From: Flavivirga amylovorans
GTDB taxonomy: Bacteria; Bacteroidota; Bacteroidia; Flavobacteriales; Flavobacteriaceae
Reading direction: 5' to 3'
Length of the DNA: 64,000 nt
NCBI RefSeq assembly: GCF_030540875.1
Contig: NZ_JAUOEM010000004.1
Span: 445,533-509,532, forward strand
Shown: in pieces, positions 24,466-32,820 of the stretch
How the letters are laid out: the number at the start of each line of letters is the position of its first letter
How positions within the stretch are numbered: the stretch's first letter is position 1
The notes under the pieces: model-generated
Database searches by the model: none
The model's input: the letters and a program-made list of their open reading frames with translations, nothing else
What the model was told of the DNA's origin: nothing
Program-made: the position numbers and the translations under genes

Positions 24466-26022
24466 TTATAGCCCCACAATGGCAGCTTCTGCGCATCGTT
24501 CACCATCCATAGCGGCAGATACAATACCGCCAGCATAGCCACCACCTTCACCACAAGGAAATAGGTTAGAAACTTCTGGATGTTTTAATTGCTCGTTTCT
24601 TGGAATACAGACGGGCGATGAGGTTCTGGATTCTACCCCTACAATATTAGCTTCCGCAGTATAATAGCCTTTCATTTTTTGCCCAAAGGACTGAAACCCT
24701 TTTCGGAGTCTACTTCCTATTAATTTAGGTAATAGCGAATGTAAAGGTGCTGATTTTAAGCCTGGTTGATAGGAAGTTGGGTTTAAATCGTCTGATAGTT
24801 TACCTTCTACAAAATCAGTGAGTCTTTGAGCTGGTGCAACTTGACTTCTTCCACCCGCAGTAAAAGCTAATTTTTCTAAATTTTTCTGGTACTCTAAGCC
24901 TTTTAAAACACCAAATTTCTCATATTTATGTAAATCAGCCTCTGCATTAATTTCAACAACGATACCAGAATTCGCATATAAGTTATTTCGTTTAGATGGT
25001 GACATACCGTTTACTACAACTTCGCCATTTGCCGTTGCTGCTGGTACGATAAAACCACCAGGGCACATGCAAAAAGAATAGACTCCTCTATTGTTTACTT
25101 GGCTTACTAAACTATACGAAGCTGCCGGGAGTAATTCATTGCGTTTACCGTCACAATGGTATTGTATTGAATCTATGATATGTTGCGGATGTTCTACACG
25201 AACCCCCATTGCGAATGATTTTGCTTCTAAGGCTATGTTCTTTTTATGCAATAGATAAAAGATATCCCGAGCAGAATGGCCGGTAGCTAAAATAACCCTG
25301 TTTACAGCTATTTCTTCACCATTTTGAAGTTGAAGTGCTTGAATTTTGTTGGTCTTTATGATGAAATCTGTCACTCTGGTTTCAAAGTGTACCTCACCAC
25401 CATAATTTAAAATGGTTTCTCTTATGTTTTGAACCACTTTTGGTAATTTATTAGTGCCTATATGTGGATGGGCATCCACTAGAATTTGATCGGTAGCACC
25501 ATGAAATACGAGGTTTTCAAAAATTCGACGAACGTCGCCTCGTTTTAAACTTCGGGTATATAATTTTCCATCGCTATACGTACCAGCACCACCTTCACCA
25601 AAGCAATAGTTGGAATCTTCATTAACAAAATGCTCTTGGTTAATGGCTTTTAAATCACGTCGTCTATCCTGTACATTTTTACCACGTTCTAAGACAATAG
25701 GTTTATAACCTAATTCAATACAACGCAGGGCAGCATACATTCCAGCTGGACCAAATCCAATAATATGAATAGGCTTTGCTTTTGAAACATCTTTATAATC
25801 AAAAGTATATTCGGAGGTTTTAGGGAGGGCTTCCCGAATATAAACAGCCACTTTATAATTGAAAATAATTTTTGGTTTTCGAGCATCAATAGATTTACGA
25901 AGGACTTTTATGCCTGTAACATCTTTTTTATCTATATCTAAAGCATGTGCCGATTTAATTATTAAAATGTCACTGCGTTCTTCGTCTTTAAGTGAAATAC
26001 GAAGCTGAATCTCTTTTACCAT
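24466..26022 (-). CDS. FAD-dependent dehydrogenase of unknown substrate (COG2509 type)
   Basis: A 518-residue flavoprotein. After an N-terminal region of about 90 residues comes a dinucleotide-binding fold (IIGFGPAGMYAALRCIELG, about 91-109) and the segment NYCFGEGGAGTYSDGKLYTR. ILATGHSARD follows, then a C-terminal cofactor motif (LFPCGEGGGYAGGIVSAAMDG). These are the hallmarks of the uncharacterised COG2509 dehydrogenases found in most Bacteroidota. The catalysed reaction is not known. It stands alone between gaps; its 3' side holds no visible terminator. Confidence 0.88.
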   Translation of the reverse strand: MVKEIQLRISLKDEERSDILIIKSAHALDIDKKDVTGIKVLRKSIDARKPKIIFNYKVAVYIREALPKTSEYTFDYKDVSKAKPIHIIGFGPAGMYAALRCIELGYKPIVLERGKNVQDRRRDLKAINQEHFVNEDSNYCFGEGGAGTYSDGKLYTRSLKRGDVRRIFENLVFHGATDQILVDAHPHIGTNKLPKVVQNIRETILNYGGEVHFETRVTDFIIKTNKIQALQLQNGEEIAVNRVILATGHSARDIFYLLHKKNIALEAKSFAMGVRVEHPQHIIDSIQYHCDGKRNELLPAASYSLVSQVNNRGVYSFCMCPGGFIVPAATANGEVVVNGMSPSKRNNLYANSGIVVEINAEADLHKYEKFGVLKGLEYQKNLEKLAFTAGGRSQVAPAQRLTDFVEGKLSDDLNPTSYQPGLKSAPLHSLLPKLIGSRLRKGFQSFGQKMKGYYTAEANIVGVESRTSSPVCIPRNEQLKHPEVSNLFPCGEGGGYAGGIVSAAMDGERCAEAAIVGL

Positions 26023-26106
26023 GACGCAAAATTACTCAAATTTAAGAGAAGATTTTGAAAAAGAATGCGATGCCTAAATGATGTCGTAGTAATATAGTTT
26101 ACTTAT

Positions 26107-26270
26107 TAACGTGAATCTTGCTTAAGAGTTCAAGATGTCACTTCAAGTGAAATTCTGGAAGAATTTTGTATCGAGAAGCTTTTTGGGGCGAAAATTTACT
26201 TGTTTTCGATACGATTTTTTGCAAAAATCACTCAAACTGACATAAATTTTCTTATCCAAGATTCACGTTA
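26107..26270. repeat. Nested foldback (MITE-like) intergenic element
   Basis: Perfect 14-base inverted ends TAACGTGAATCTTG (26107-26120) and CAAGATTCACGTTA (26257-26270) enclose a second, imperfect pair (26136-26150 / 26228-26242, TGTCACTTCAAGTGA type). These in turn enclose GTATCGA (26168-26174) / TCGATAC (26206-26212). No reading frame lies inside. There are no obvious target-site duplications. The right end carries the last codons of the DinB-like gene. Confidence 0.55.
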
Positions 26271-26782
26271 TTAGTAAAATAGCGTTCATTTAAAACTTTA
26301 AAATGATGTTTAGCATGCCCAATAATGGTAAAGCCAAGCGCTAGTGTACTTATTTTTGTCTCAAAACTAATACCAGCCCGATGAAGTACATCTTCATTAA
26401 AACTTTCGAATAAAGGAAGCGTTGATTGTCTTACTAATCTAAATTCTTTTAGTAAGTCTTCAACACTTCTATTATTTGCATTTGAATTTTCAACATACAT
26501 ATTTTCATCAAAACCCAAAAGTGCTTTCGGTTCTAATCTGGAAATACACAACGCTCTGTAAGTAAGGATTCTTTCAGTATCGATAACATGTTGAAGTAAT
26601 TCTTTTGGTGTCCATTTATTTGGTTTATATCGATATTCTTGATGTTGAATCAGTTTTTCAGAAATACTTTTAAAAATAGTTTCATTAGTCTTTAATCCAT
26701 CAATTAAATAAGTATTATCATCAATTAAAGCAATGTATCTATCAAAGAAGTTTGGAATGAATTTTAAATCAGATTTTTGCAT
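26252..26782 (-). CDS. DinB-family (YfiT/DinB_2) putative metal-dependent protein
   Basis: A 176-residue protein with the four-helix DinB_2 fold. The first metal His lies in LLQHVIDTERILTYRA and the C-terminal pair in IGHAKHHFKVL, matching the three-His metal site of the family. Its molecular role is unknown; relatives include thiol-dependent transferases. I choose the ATG at 26782 rather than a longer frame from 26821, because the longer version would overlap the upstream oxidase gene by 35 bases and adds a poor N-terminus. The last codons (NVNLG and stop) lie within the foldback element. Confidence 0.85.
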   Translation of the reverse strand: MQKSDLKFIPNFFDRYIALIDDNTYLIDGLKTNETIFKSISEKLIQHQEYRYKPNKWTPKELLQHVIDTERILTYRALCISRLEPKALLGFDENMYVENSNANNRSVEDLLKEFRLVRQSTLPLFESFNEDVLHRAGISFETKISTLALGFTIIGHAKHHFKVLNERYFTNNVNLG

Positions 26783-26786
26783 TGTT

Positions 26787-27449
26787 TTAGGTTTTATTCT
26801 TTTTGTAATAGGATACGACATGCTTGGGAGTTCTTATCTGCCTAGGTAATAAGGCGTCTTTAACAGGAAGCTCTGCTACTTGTTTTATAGGTATAATACC
26901 TGCCCAGATGGGAAGGTCTAAATCACTCTTTTCATCTATAACACCTACATCTCTAATCTTAGCTGATGCCGTTTGTATTTCCATTTCAAGAACTAGTGTT
27001 CCATTAAACTCTTTAAGATTCATAGGTCGTAATGTGTCCCACCGACCAGGAATCATATGTTCTACAACACATTTTAAAGCAGTTTCTTTTTCGGCTCGGT
27101 TTTCAACTTTAGTAATGCTAGTAAATAGTGTTGCAGACCTGTAATTCACAGAATGATGAAATCCAGAACGCGCTAATATGAGTGCATCTAAATGCATAAT
27201 AGTCATACTCGCTTCTTTAGCCTCTAAAAGTGCTAATAACATTCTGTTTTTAAGAGAGCCATGCAAATAGATTTTATTGTCTATTCTTCCGTAAGCCATA
27301 GGTAGACAAATTGCCTTTCCATTGTAATTGTAACTTACATAGCCTACGAATCCTGCGTCTAGGATATTATTGATTTGCTCTACGTCATAAACGGCTCTTT
27401 TGGCACCTCGCTTCACTTGATTTAGTTCTGATGTTGCATACGTTGACAT
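26787..27449 (-). CDS. Pyridoxamine 5'-phosphate oxidase-like FMN-binding protein
   Basis: A 220-residue split-barrel flavoprotein of the Pyridox_ox_2 / NimA-like group. Typical segments are the N-terminal ERGAKRAVYD-like stretch (here RGAKRAVYD), GFVGYVSY, CLPMAYGRIDNKIYLHGSLKNRML, and HHSVNYRSATLFTSI. It probably reduces or oxidises a small molecule with FMN; the substrate is unknown. It is divergent from a MocR/PdxR regulator, an arrangement usually meaning that the regulator controls it. The DinB-like gene follows within a few bases. Confidence 0.87.
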   Translation of the reverse strand: MSTYATSELNQVKRGAKRAVYDVEQINNILDAGFVGYVSYNYNGKAICLPMAYGRIDNKIYLHGSLKNRMLLALLEAKEASMTIMHLDALILARSGFHHSVNYRSATLFTSITKVENRAEKETALKCVVEHMIPGRWDTLRPMNLKEFNGTLVLEMEIQTASAKIRDVGVIDEKSDLDLPIWAGIIPIKQVAELPVKDALLPRQIRTPKHVVSYYKKNKT

Positions 27450-27501
27450 AACTGTTCGATTTTGATTGATGTTTGTTATTTAAAACAAATTTAGTAAGTT
27501 T

Positions 27502-27547
27502 ATGGATTGTCATATTCATCCAGAAATCATTTTTTAAATAGTCCAGA
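27502..27547. promoter_or_regulatory. Candidate MocR operator in the divergent promoter
   Basis: Two direct copies of TCCAGA (27519-27524 and 27542-27547) lie 23 bases apart, about two helix turns. ATGGAT at 27502 forms an inverted match with ATCCAG at 27518. Paired repeats of this kind are typical of MocR/PdxR binding sites. Evidence is by eye only. Confidence 0.3.
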
Positions 27548-27548
27548 T

Positions 27549-29048
27549 ATGATTCCTTATAAAACCATTATTAAAATAGATAGAGCAAGCAAGCAGCCTG
27601 TTTATATTCAACTTACAAACCAGTTTATTGATTTGATTAAGAAACGAACCCTTCCGCCGCGAACAAAATTACCAGGAAGTAGAACGTTGGCAGATTTAAT
27701 TGGATTACATAGAAAAACGGTGATAGCTTGTTACGAAGAGCTTACGTTACAAGGATGGATAGAGAGTATTCCAAAAAAAGGAACCTTTGTTCATAAGGAT
27801 ATTCCAGTATTACAGCAGCAAGAATGGATTGAAAAAACCGTTAGTAAGAAAGATGATAAGGCAGGTTTTTCCTTTAATAAAAAGTCGCTTTTAACTCGAA
27901 AATTTCCACAAGATCATTTAGATGATTATATGTATGTGAATGATGGTGTTTCGGATGAAAGACTGGCGCCAGTTAAAGAATTATCGATTATTTATAGAAA
28001 AATTGCGAATAAAAAACACACGCTTAAATATATGAATTATGGAACGACTTACGGTAATTTAGAATTAAGAGAAACCTTAGCATGTTATTTGAGTGAAACC
28101 AGAGGCTTAAATATTACTAAAGATAATATTCTTATAACCAGAGGCAGTCAGATGGGGATGTTCTTAGCATCTCAATTACTGGTTGAAAATCAGGATTATA
28201 TCATAGTAGGGGAGACCAACTATAGTTCTGCGGATACGACGTTTGAATATGCACATGCTAAATTACTCAGAGTTAAAGTGGATGAGCACGGATTGGACAC
28301 GCACGACATAGAAAAGCTATGTAAAAATTATGCAGTTAAAGCGGTTTATACCACACCACATCACCATCACCCAACAACTGTGACACTTTGTGCAAAACGT
28401 AGAATGCATCTTTTAAACTTGGCTAAAACCTATCATTTTGCTATTCTCGAAGATGATTATGATTACGACTTTCATTATAATCATGCACCTATTTTGCCTT
28501 TGTCGAGTCATGATACCTGTGGGAACGTTATTTATATAGGCTCTATTTGTAAAACAGTAGCGCCTGTTTTTAGAGTGGGTTACTTAGTTGCACCCAAAGC
28601 TTTTGTAGACGAATGTGCCAAGTTAAGACGTTTTGTAGATAGACAGGGCGATGCTATTTTAGAATTAACATTTTCTAGTTTTATTAAAGATGGAAGTTTG
28701 GATAGGCATATTAAAAAGGTTGTTAAAATATATAAGGACCGTCGTGATTTATTTTGTAACCTTCTTAAGGAAGAATTAAGTGATTATTTGTCTTTTGAAA
28801 TTCCAAAAGGTGGTATGGCACTATGGGTAACCTTAAATAAAAAGTATTCATGGGATACTGTTACAGAAATTGCCAAAGAGCATAAATTAATCATTTCTGA
28901 GTGGCAACGTTATGATGTAACAAATTGTAAACACAATGCTATAAGAATGGGGTTTTCATGTTATAATGAAACGGAGGCTAAGGAGTTTGTTAGGCGGTTT
29001 AAAAAAACGATGCAGGATATTGATTTACAAGAATCTTTTAGTTACTAG
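27549..29048 (+). CDS. MocR/PdxR-family regulator (GntR helix-turn-helix fused to aminotransferase-like domain)
   Basis: A 499-residue regulator. The N-terminal GntR winged helix (about 15-80: QPVYIQLTNQFIDLI, LPGSRTLADLIGLHRKTVIACYEELTLQGWI) is fused to a fold-type I aminotransferase domain with RGSQMGM, YTTPHHHHPTTVTL, ILEDDYDYDF and the PLP Lys in IGSICKTVAPVFRVGY. It binds PLP as an effector. I choose the ATG at 27549 because the longer frame starts at TTG inside the divergent promoter. The divergent FMN-binding protein is the likely target, possibly for vitamin B6 balance. Confidence 0.9.
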   Translation: MIPYKTIIKIDRASKQPVYIQLTNQFIDLIKKRTLPPRTKLPGSRTLADLIGLHRKTVIACYEELTLQGWIESIPKKGTFVHKDIPVLQQQEWIEKTVSKKDDKAGFSFNKKSLLTRKFPQDHLDDYMYVNDGVSDERLAPVKELSIIYRKIANKKHTLKYMNYGTTYGNLELRETLACYLSETRGLNITKDNILITRGSQMGMFLASQLLVENQDYIIVGETNYSSADTTFEYAHAKLLRVKVDEHGLDTHDIEKLCKNYAVKAVYTTPHHHHPTTVTLCAKRRMHLLNLAKTYHFAILEDDYDYDFHYNHAPILPLSSHDTCGNVIYIGSICKTVAPVFRVGYLVAPKAFVDECAKLRRFVDRQGDAILELTFSSFIKDGSLDRHIKKVVKIYKDRRDLFCNLLKEELSDYLSFEIPKGGMALWVTLNKKYSWDTVTEIAKEHKLIISEWQRYDVTNCKHNAIRMGFSCYNETEAKEFVRRFKKTMQDIDLQESFSY

Positions 29049-29084
29049 TATATCTGTATTGCCTGTGTTTTGAAAGTTTAACGT

Positions 29085-29241
29085 GAAGTTTTTTAATGTT
29101 GGGTAACGGTACATTGTATGAGTAGTGGCAGATTGCATGGCATTTACCTGCCAAACCGCTATACAGCTTTAGCGGGCTACAAGTCGAAAATATTACACTT
29201 TCCCTGCTATTACTTATATAAAATGGTGGAGTTTCGTTATT
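29085..29241. other. Intergenic segment with tandem hairpins
   Basis: This segment between the regulator gene and the GH97 gene is less AT-rich than its surroundings. It holds two hairpins in tandem: TGGCAG (29126-29131) with CTGCCA (29148-29153), then CCGCTA (29156-29161) with TAGCGG (29170-29175). No reading frame or T-tract explains them. Confidence 0.35.
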
Positions 29242-31173
29242 TTATTGGGGATCACTGATATTTTTGAGATATATAACATTTCCACCTCCTGCACCCATTT
29301 TTACCGAAAGTTTTGTAGTAAAGTTAACCTGCTGCTTTCGAATAGTATAAGATTCTTTGTTGTGAAGAAAATGGGAGTCTTCAGAATCTTCGTATAAAGT
29401 TGCCTCGTATTTTTTATCTTTCGGTAAAAAGCTTAAATCCAATATAATTGTGCGTGAATCTCTATTGGTTAGTGAACCGATAAACCAATCCGTACCTGAT
29501 TTTCGTGCAACGCTCACAAACTCATCTAATCTGGCATCAAGTACTTTGAAGCTATCAAATTGTGCAGGTATGTTTCGTATGCAATCAAAAAGGTCATCCT
29601 TATTTAAATATTCTTCAGGGCTATCTGGTAAAACTGCACAGCCCGTATAAATAGTAATAAGCTTAGCTACCTCGGCTACTACAGTGCCAGGGATTTCTTT
29701 AAATACCCTCGGTCTTCCTTCTTTATGGGCGTTGTTCAAATCGAACCATCCATTGCATAAATCCAGTGGCCCTGCTATCATATTTATTAAGGGTTGATTT
29801 ACGGCAGTCTCGGGGAAATAAGATTTTTTAGCATCAGCTTGGGAATGCCCAAACTCTTTTGTAATAAGGTTTGGATATGTTCTACGATCACCACTAGGTG
29901 CAATTGGGTTATCATGAAAATTTACGGTTAGCTTATACTTTGCACACAACTCAACAACGTTTCGGGTCTGTCTAACTTTCTCCTCTACCGTGCCTCTCAT
30001 AAAACCATATTTCACACCCTTTGCACCCCATTCTGAAAATTGCTTTAAAACTCTTTCCAATCCAAATTTTTTAGCACCAATGTCATTCAGGTAAAGAATA
30101 ACTCCTATGTTTTTCGATTTGGCATATTGCATGCAATCTACAATATCTATCCCTTCCCTAGAAGTTGTTGGATTTGAAGTTTTACTAAATTCAGAACCAT
30201 ACCAGTCAGCATCAATCAATAAATATTGGATGTTATTTTCTGAAGCAAAATCAATCAATCTCTTATGTGATTTGGTATTGAGCCCATATTCAAAACCATC
30301 TTGGGCTTTATAACCCCAAACACGCCAATCCCACATTGTTTTCCCAGGTTTAATCCATGAGGGATCTTCAATTTTGCATGGCTCGTTCAAATTTACCAGT
30401 AAATTAGATTCAACTAAATCACCTATTTTATCTCCAATCATAAAAACTCTCCATGAAGTTCTGAAAGATTCTTTACGACTTGAATATGTGGTATTAAATC
30501 CAAGTAATTGATTGTTTAGAGAAGCATTAATAGAAAAAGGTGCAAATTCAACTATCTCAGCTTCATGAATGGCCATGAATTTCTCATTGGCCAACTGTAG
30601 GACAACAGGAATACGAACCTTGTTAATATTTTTTCCTGATCTCATAATAGGCCCCATGTTATGATTCTCGCCATTATAAGCCCAATAGGTGAAATCACCG
30701 TTAATATTTAGTTGTGTTAGTTCTTGCTCAATTTTTAGACTATCTCCTATGGCATCTGGAGGAAAATTATATCGATAGGCAAAACCCTTGTCATATATCC
30801 TGAAAATAATTTCATGGAATTTATTTTCTTCCTTTGCTTTAGCAACGCGAAGCTTATATTCATTATAATGATTGCGAACGGTAGATTGCTTGCCATTTAC
30901 TGTTGTCCATATTTCATCAAATTCGGTTTTAGTTAAGTCTAAGTACGATACATTTTCAGAATAGTTTGTTTCATCTACCAGTAAACCAAAAGTAGATTGT
31001 TTCAGAATTGTATCCATTGCAAAGATTACTGAAAAAGCACTAGTATTATCCTTATTACTAATAGTTACCTGTAATTCTCCATTGGGTGATGATAAGATAA
31101 AATCATCTTGTTTTGAGCAGGATAATAGACTCACAAATGATAATAGTATTAATGTCTTATTTTTCATATTCAC
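29242..31173 (-). CDS. Glycoside hydrolase family 97 enzyme (lipoprotein)
   Basis: A 643-residue alpha-glycosidase-type enzyme (SusB family) with a lipoprotein signal (LLSFVSLLSCSKQD), so it is anchored in the envelope. An N-terminal beta-sandwich occupies about 25-285, the catalytic (beta/alpha)8 barrel about 300-560 (YLLIDADWYGSEF, VKYGFMRG, VNFHDNPIAPSGDRRTYPN), and a C-terminal beta domain the last 80 residues (FIGSLTNRDSR). Where retaining GH97 enzymes have the nucleophile Asp in VKxDF, this protein has Gly, as inverting members do. The usual HE after NF/NA is HD. It is solitary, with no SusCD nearby. Confidence 0.9.
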   Translation of the reverse strand: MNMKNKTLILLSFVSLLSCSKQDDFILSSPNGELQVTISNKDNTSAFSVIFAMDTILKQSTFGLLVDETNYSENVSYLDLTKTEFDEIWTTVNGKQSTVRNHYNEYKLRVAKAKEENKFHEIIFRIYDKGFAYRYNFPPDAIGDSLKIEQELTQLNINGDFTYWAYNGENHNMGPIMRSGKNINKVRIPVVLQLANEKFMAIHEAEIVEFAPFSINASLNNQLLGFNTTYSSRKESFRTSWRVFMIGDKIGDLVESNLLVNLNEPCKIEDPSWIKPGKTMWDWRVWGYKAQDGFEYGLNTKSHKRLIDFASENNIQYLLIDADWYGSEFSKTSNPTTSREGIDIVDCMQYAKSKNIGVILYLNDIGAKKFGLERVLKQFSEWGAKGVKYGFMRGTVEEKVRQTRNVVELCAKYKLTVNFHDNPIAPSGDRRTYPNLITKEFGHSQADAKKSYFPETAVNQPLINMIAGPLDLCNGWFDLNNAHKEGRPRVFKEIPGTVVAEVAKLITIYTGCAVLPDSPEEYLNKDDLFDCIRNIPAQFDSFKVLDARLDEFVSVARKSGTDWFIGSLTNRDSRTIILDLSFLPKDKKYEATLYEDSEDSHFLHNKESYTIRKQQVNFTTKLSVKMGAGGGNVIYLKNISDPQ

Positions 31174-31271
31174 TCCTTCTTTTTAATGAACGCCATCAAC
31201 TTAATATGAAACCGTTTTAAGGTTGTATATTTTATGTTAAACGGAGTTAATTTTTACAAATCAGTCTTGAT

Positions 31272-32186
31272 CTACTTCCTCTCATAAGTTAAAAACGAAA
31301 ACTCATGCTCATGGTTTTCATCTTTAGTATGAAATACATTGGCAGTTTCTTTCCAAACAGATGCATCTATTTTTGGAAAGAAAGCATCGGCTTCAAAATC
31401 TTCATGTACCCGTGTTAGTTCAATTTTATCGGCTAGCAATAGGGCTTGTTTGTATATTTCACCACCACCAATTATGTATGGTTGCGGATCATTTTTAGCA
31501 GCACTAATAGCATCCTCTAAGCTATTCACTACAATAACACCTTCGGGAACCTGATAATCAGTTTGCCTAGTAATCACAACATGTGTTCTGTTAGGTAAGG
31601 GCTTTGGGAAGCTTTCAAATGTTTTTCTCCCCATAATGATATGGTGGCCATTCGTAAGACTTTTAAAGCGTTTTAAATCGTCACTTAAATGCCAGATGAG
31701 TTTGTTGTCTTTACCAATAGCATCATTTTGTGCAGCAGCAACTATGATAGTAAGCTCAGACGTTTTATCTTTTTTATTTAGAGATTCATTATAATGTTCA
31801 CTTTCTGCAATAATAGGTGCTTCCTTTTTAAGCTCATTTTTCAACTGCTCTATTCTTAGCTTCTGTTGAAGCATGAGTTTGTCCAATTGTTTTTGCTCCC
31901 AAGCTTTCCCCATGAATTTATGTGTAATAAATACATTAAACACATGATAAAGGAAAAAGAAAAGCCAAACAAAAATGGCAGATAAAAACCATTCTTTATC
32001 AAAAGGTCTAAAATCTTTACCTATATCCAGAACGGTATTGGCAATAATTATAAATATAGAACCAATTAAAAAAAGAACGAAATGAACGTATAAACGTTTC
32101 TTTTGTTTAATACGTTTTTGTGCATTTTGAATCAGTTCTAATTGCTCTTTGTCTATTTGAGGCTGTTCTTTCTTTTTTCCAAACAT
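31272..32186 (-). CDS. folA: Dihydrofolate reductase with N-terminal 2TM membrane domain
   Basis: Reduces dihydrofolate to tetrahydrofolate with NADPH. The DHFR domain occupies about residues 142-304: IIVAAAQNDAIGKDNKLIWHLSDDLKRFK with the acidic active-site residue, MGRKTFESFPKPLPNRTHVVITR, IIGGGEIYKQAL. Before it lie about 140 residues with two transmembrane segments (about 34-54 and 68-92) and a charged coiled coil, the 2TM domain type, so the enzyme is probably membrane-tethered. The frame is unbroken, so this is a true fusion unless translation also starts inside (a Met near residue 106). thyA lies nearby. Confidence 0.9.
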   Translation of the reverse strand: MFGKKKEQPQIDKEQLELIQNAQKRIKQKKRLYVHFVLFLIGSIFIIIANTVLDIGKDFRPFDKEWFLSAIFVWLFFFLYHVFNVFITHKFMGKAWEQKQLDKLMLQQKLRIEQLKNELKKEAPIIAESEHYNESLNKKDKTSELTIIVAAAQNDAIGKDNKLIWHLSDDLKRFKSLTNGHHIIMGRKTFESFPKPLPNRTHVVITRQTDYQVPEGVIVVNSLEDAISAAKNDPQPYIIGGGEIYKQALLLADKIELTRVHEDFEADAFFPKIDASVWKETANVFHTKDENHEHEFSFLTYERK

Positions 32187-32466
32187 AAGTATTTGATAAG
32201 AGATGTAAAGTTATAATATTTTGTTGAATTTTTTGTGTTTTAAAATAAAATCGTTTTTGTTTCAAAACCACTGATAATCAAGTGTAAAACAAAAAATTGA
32301 GTTTAACAATCTCATAAATATGATGTAGGTATTTTATGTAGTTTAAATAAATGTAAAGCAATACTTAACAAATTGATAATTCTTTTTGGTTTTCCAGATT
32401 ATATACAAAAAGAAGCAAAATAGTTTTATAAATTTACTGTATAAACAACACACAAAATATAAAATT

Positions 32467-32763
32467 ATGGCAATTACAAAACAATACTTAAAGAGCAAAC
32501 CAGTTTGCAAGGTTACTTTTTCTGTACCAGCTAAGGAAGCAAATGAAGTAACCGTAGTTGGGACTTTTAATGAATGGAATACAAAAACAACAACGCTTAA
32601 GAAGCTTAAAAATGGTACGTTTAAGGGAACTGTAGATTTAGAAAAAGATAACTCTTATGAGTTTAGATATATTGTTGATGGGACTTACATTAATGATGAT
32701 CAGGCAGATGCTTTTGCCTGGAGCGATTATGCATCGGCAGAAAACGGTGTATTAAACGTTTAG
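32467..32763 (+). CDS. Isoamylase early-set / CBM48 domain protein
   Basis: A 98-residue protein that is essentially one glycogen-binding-type beta-sandwich (the AMPK-beta / isoamylase N-terminal fold): CKVTFSVPAKEANEVTVVGTFNEWN, then LKNGTFKGTVDLEKDNSYEFRYIVDG. The conserved GTFNEW and YEFRYIVDG segments are diagnostic. There is no signal peptide and no catalytic domain. I choose the ATG at 32467; 27 codons upstream are open but poor. It is a stand-alone cytoplasmic protein of unknown role, possibly sugar binding. A bidirectional terminator separates it from thyA. Confidence 0.88.
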   Translation: MAITKQYLKSKPVCKVTFSVPAKEANEVTVVGTFNEWNTKTTTLKKLKNGTFKGTVDLEKDNSYEFRYIVDGTYINDDQADAFAWSDYASAENGVLNV

Positions 32764-32784
32764 TTAAATCCAACCTTAGTTATT

Positions 32785-32820
32785 AAAAAGGTGTTTTCTA
32801 TAGAAAGAAAACACCTTTTT
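32785..32820. terminator. Bidirectional terminator between CBM48 gene and thyA
   Basis: A perfect 15-pair stem (AAAAAGGTGTTTTCT 32785-32799 with AGAAAACACCTTTTT 32806-32820) with a 6-base loop has a T-tract on both strands. It serves the two convergent genes. Confidence 0.88.

Noticed and set aside
26107-26270. Full insertion sequence
   Set aside because: No transposase frame and no clear target-site duplication, so only a foldback/MITE-like element is claimed.
29085-29241. Possible integron attC-like site (GTTGGGT core near 29098)
   Set aside because: Only one core-like heptamer was found, no matching opposite core and no integrase gene; the hairpins are reported simply as unexplained structure.
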